Assembly (NCBI GenBank): GCA_000437355.1
Contig: FR899771.1
Coordinates: 1,246-9,620, forward strand
Direction: 5' to 3'
Length of the DNA stretch: 8,375 bases
Source: Firmicutes bacterium CAG:460
Lineage (GTDB): Bacteria > Bacillota_I > Bacilli_A > RF39 > UBA660
In this document: one piece after another, positions 5,614-8,375 of the stretch
How the letters are laid out: the number at the start of each line of letters is the position of its first letter
Position numbering within the stretch: the stretch's first letter is position 1
Notes under the pieces: generated by a model
The model's input: the letters and a program-made list of their open reading frames with translations, nothing else
What the model was told of the DNA's origin: nothing
The model's database searches: none
Program-made: the position numbers and the translations under genes

Positions 5614-8244
5614 ATGGAAAAATATGTTTATTTGTTTCAAGAAGGAAACAAAGATATGAGAAATCTTCTTGGGGGTAAAGGTGCTAATTTAGCAGAAATG
5701 ACTAATATTGGACTACCTGTTCCAAGTGGATTTACAGTTACAACAGAAGCTTGTAACAAATATTATGAAGATGGAAAGAAATTATCTAGTGAAGTAATTG
5801 ACCAAATTAAAGAAGCTTTGGTTAAACTAGAAGAAAAAAGTGGTAAAAAATTTGGTGATTTAGAAAATCCATTACTAGTAAGTGTAAGAAGTGGTGCTAG
5901 AGCTAGTATGCCAGGTATGATGGATACTGTACTTAATCTAGGTTTAAATGATGAAATAGCAGCATCTTTTGCAGAAAAAATTGGTAATAAAAGATTTGTT
6001 TATGATTCTTATAGAAGATTTATTCAAATGTTTGCAGATGTCGTAAAAGGATATGCAAAAAGTAAATTTGAAACTATTATAGATGAAGTTAAAGCTAAAA
6101 AAGGTGTTAAAAATGACATTGATTTAGATGAAAATGATATGTTTGAATTAACAAATCTATTTAAGAGTGCTTATAAAGAATTTGCCGGAGAAGATTTTCC
6201 ACAAGAACCATTTACACAATTAATTGAAGCTGTTAAAGCTGTATTTAGAAGTTGGAATAATGAAAGAGCTATTTATTATAGAAGAATAAATGATATTCCA
6301 TCAAGTTGGGGAACTGCCGTTAATGTTCAAGAAATGGTTTATGGAAATAGTGGAGAAAATTCCGGAACTGGTGTTGCATTTACAAGAAATCCAGCAACTG
6401 GAGAAAAAGCATTATTCGGTGAATATTTAATTAATGCTCAAGGTGAAGATGTTGTTGCAGGTATTCGTACACCTAGTCCAATTGCAACATTAAAAACTGA
6501 AATGCCTGAAGTTTATGAAGAATTTGCTAGTATTGCTCAAGAGTTAGAAAATCATTATAAAGACATGCAAGATATGGAATTTACTATTGAAAATGGCAAG
6601 CTATTCATTCTTCAAACAAGAAATGGTAAAAGAACAGCAAGTGCTGCTGTTAAAGTTGCTGTTGATTTAGTAAGTGAAGGAATGATTACTAAAGAAGATG
6701 CAATTCTTATGGTTGATCCAAAGCAACTTGATGCCTTATTACATCCAACATTTACTGGTGAATCACTAAAAAGTGGTAAAGTAGTTGCTGAAGGTCTAGC
6801 TGCATCTCCAGGAGCAGGAACTGGAAGAATTTATTTCAATGCAGCAGATGTAATTGAAAATAAGAAAAAAGGTATTGATAGTATTTTAGTTAGACTTGAA
6901 ACATCACCAGAAGACATTGAAGGAATGAATTCAAGTAAAGGTGTTTTAACTATTCGTGGTGGTATGACTAGCCATGCAGCCGTAGTTGCTCGTGGTATGG
7001 GTATTTGCTGTGTAAGTGGAGCATCAACTATCGTTTTAAATGAAGAAGAAAAAACTTTAAAAACACCAGATGGAAGCATCTTTAAAGAAGGAGAATACTT
7101 ATCAATTGATGGTTCAACTGGTAAAGTATATGCTGGAAAACTAGAAATGCAAGAAGCATCTATTAGTGGAGACTTTGAAACATTTATGTCTTGGGCAGAT
7201 GAAGCTAGAGATTTAAAGGTAAGAACAAATGCTGATACCCCAAAAGATGCAATGCAAGCAAGAAAATTTGGAGCTGAAGGAATTGGTCTTTGTCGTACAG
7301 AACACATGTTCTTTGAGCGTGACAGAATATTCAACTTTAGAAAAATGATTTGTGCAACAACTCTAGAAGAAAGAGAAAAAGCTTTAGAAAATATTTTACC
7401 ATATCAAAGAAAAGACTTTGAAGGCTTATTTGAAGCTATGGCACCATTCAGTGTTGTTATAAGATATTTAGACCCACCTCTACATGAATTCTTACCAAAA
7501 ACGGAAAAGGAAATTAAAGAACTTGCAGATGATTTAGGTAAAACTGTTGAAGAATTACACGAAGTAATTGCATCACTAAAAGAATTCAATCCAATGATGG
7601 GACACAGAGGATGTCGTTTAGCAATAACTTATCCAGAAATTGCTAAGATGCAAACAAGAGCTGTTATTGAAGCAGCAATTAATGTAACTAAGAAAGGTAC
7701 TCCAGTTACACCTGAAATTATGATACCTTTAGTTGGTGAAGTTAAAGAATTAAAATATGTTAAAGATATCGTAGTTAAGACTGCAGATGAAATTATTGCA
7801 GCATCTAAAATAGATTTAAAATATGAAGTTGGAACAATGATTGAAATTCCAAGAGCTGCCCTTTTAGCAGACCAAATTGCTACAGAAGCTGAATTCTTTA
7901 GTTTTGGTACAAATGACTTAACACAAATGACATATGGATTTTCTAGAGATGATGCTGGTAAATTCTTAAATTCATATTATGAAAAAGGAATTTTTGAATT
8001 TGACCCATTTGCTCGTATTGACTTTGATGGTGTTGGACTACTTATGGAAATGGGAGCAACAAAAGGTAGAAGTGTTAATCCAAAATTATCTTTAGGTATT
8101 TGTGGAGAACATGGTGGAGACCCAGCAAGTGTTGCTTTCTGTGATAAACTAGGATTTAATTATGTATCTTGTTCACCATATAGAGTACCAATTGCTAGAC
8201 TAGCAGCAGCTAAAGCAGCAATCCTTAGAAAACATGGTAAATAA
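5614..8244 (+). CDS. ppdK: Pyruvate, phosphate dikinase
   Basis: PPDK interconverts ATP + pyruvate + phosphate with AMP + phosphoenolpyruvate + pyrophosphate in the cytoplasm; in anaerobes it often works in the glycolytic direction or supplies PEP. The 876-residue product is full length (the Clostridium symbiosum enzyme is 874). The ATP-grasp region (about 1-340) has GGKGAN with K22, SVRSGA with R92 and LQTRNGKR with R336. The swivelling phosphohistidine domain (about 385-505) has GGMTSHAAVVARG with catalytic H454. The C-terminal TIM barrel (about 515-876) has IEIPRA with metal ligand E744, GTNDLTQ with D768 and GICGEHGGD with catalytic C830. These positions equal or fall one below the C. symbiosum numbering. 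ATG 5614 has GGGAGG (5600-5605) 8 bases upstream. The gene stands alone between two terminators, and no PPDK regulatory protein gene is in the window. Confidence 0.98.
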   Translation: MEKYVYLFQEGNKDMRNLLGGKGANLAEMTNIGLPVPSGFTVTTEACNKYYEDGKKLSSEVIDQIKEALVKLEEKSGKKFGDLENPLLVSVRSGARASMPGMMDTVLNLGLNDEIAASFAEKIGNKRFVYDSYRRFIQMFADVVKGYAKSKFETIIDEVKAKKGVKNDIDLDENDMFELTNLFKSAYKEFAGEDFPQEPFTQLIEAVKAVFRSWNNERAIYYRRINDIPSSWGTAVNVQEMVYGNSGENSGTGVAFTRNPATGEKALFGEYLINAQGEDVVAGIRTPSPIATLKTEMPEVYEEFASIAQELENHYKDMQDMEFTIENGKLFILQTRNGKRTASAAVKVAVDLVSEGMITKEDAILMVDPKQLDALLHPTFTGESLKSGKVVAEGLAASPGAGTGRIYFNAADVIENKKKGIDSILVRLETSPEDIEGMNSSKGVLTIRGGMTSHAAVVARGMGICCVSGASTIVLNEEEKTLKTPDGSIFKEGEYLSIDGSTGKVYAGKLEMQEASISGDFETFMSWADEARDLKVRTNADTPKDAMQARKFGAEGIGLCRTEHMFFERDRIFNFRKMICATTLEEREKALENILPYQRKDFEGLFEAMAPFSVVIRYLDPPLHEFLPKTEKEIKELADDLGKTVEELHEVIASLKEFNPMMGHRGCRLAITYPEIAKMQTRAVIEAAINVTKKGTPVTPEIMIPLVGEVKELKYVKDIVVKTADEIIAASKIDLKYEVGTMIEIPRAALLADQIATEAEFFSFGTNDLTQMTYGFSRDDAGKFLNSYYEKGIFEFDPFARIDFDGVGLLMEMGATKGRSVNPKLSLGICGEHGGDPASVAFCDKLGFNYVSCSPYRVPIARLAAAKAAILRKHGK

Positions 8245-8252
8245 AAATATAG

Positions 8253-8282
8253 AAAGAGCGATTAAAAAATTTCGCTCTTTTT
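8253..8282 (+). terminator. Rho-independent terminator of ppdK
   Basis: AAAGAGCGA (8253-8261) pairs perfectly with TCGCTCTTT (8272-8280) around a 10-base AT loop and ends in a run of five T (8278-8282). It begins 9 bases after the ppdK stop codon, so the repeat further downstream is not needed to terminate this gene. Confidence 0.85.
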
Positions 8283-8305
8283 CGTATTTATGTAAAACTT
8301 TATTT

Positions 8306-8375
<70 letters not shown>

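Noticed and set aside
6831..7589. Two reverse-strand open frames (6831-7334 and 7404-7589) inside ppdK.
   Set aside because: They are antisense to highly conserved PPDK codons and have no recognisable domain or ribosome binding site.

Overview
The window comes from an AT-rich (by eye about 30% GC) bacterium with a peptidoglycan wall. The best fit is a low-GC Bacillota lineage, such as an uncultured gut Bacilli/RF39-like or Erysipelotrichales-like group. The evidence is a class B penicillin-binding protein with a C-terminal PASTA domain, strong Shine-Dalgarno sites, U-tailed hairpin terminators, a dikinase very close to the Clostridium symbiosum enzyme in length and active-site numbering, and the standard genetic code. 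Lineage is inferred from gene content only. All genes lie on the + strand.

Positions 1-2794 are a piece of the division and cell wall (dcw) cluster: the 3' part of a FtsI/SpoVD-type transpeptidase, then mraY, which makes lipid I. A palindromic terminator-like repeat follows mraY. After it come about 85 bases with no recognised gene, a second strong hairpin terminator, and a SEDS glycosyltransferase (ftsW type, 3000-4082). MurD and MurG, which usually surround this part of a dcw cluster, are absent. The transpeptidase and the SEDS protein are the two halves of a septal peptidoglycan polymerase, and MraY supplies their precursor pathway.

Positions 4083-5613 leave cell wall biology. A 3-hydroxyacyl-CoA dehydrogenase-family protein with a complete active-site set has its own good promoter. 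Its stop codon overlaps the start of a decayed gene region: fragments of an O6-methylguanine-DNA methyltransferase (ogt type) run directly into fragments of a flavodoxin. Both have large internal deletions, and the flavodoxin part has in-frame stops. A perfect 11-bp hairpin terminator closes this region.

Positions 5614-8244 are a full-length, apparently intact pyruvate phosphate dikinase gene with its own promoter and terminator. The window ends in a second, almost identical copy of the palindromic repeat seen after mraY, whose T tail has grown to 29 bases. The two copies bracket the whole ftsW-to-ppdK block.

I see no complete new system here. The points most worth a second look are the repeated palindromic terminator element, the block it brackets inside a broken dcw cluster, the fused ogt/flavodoxin remains, and the terminator lying directly against ftsW.
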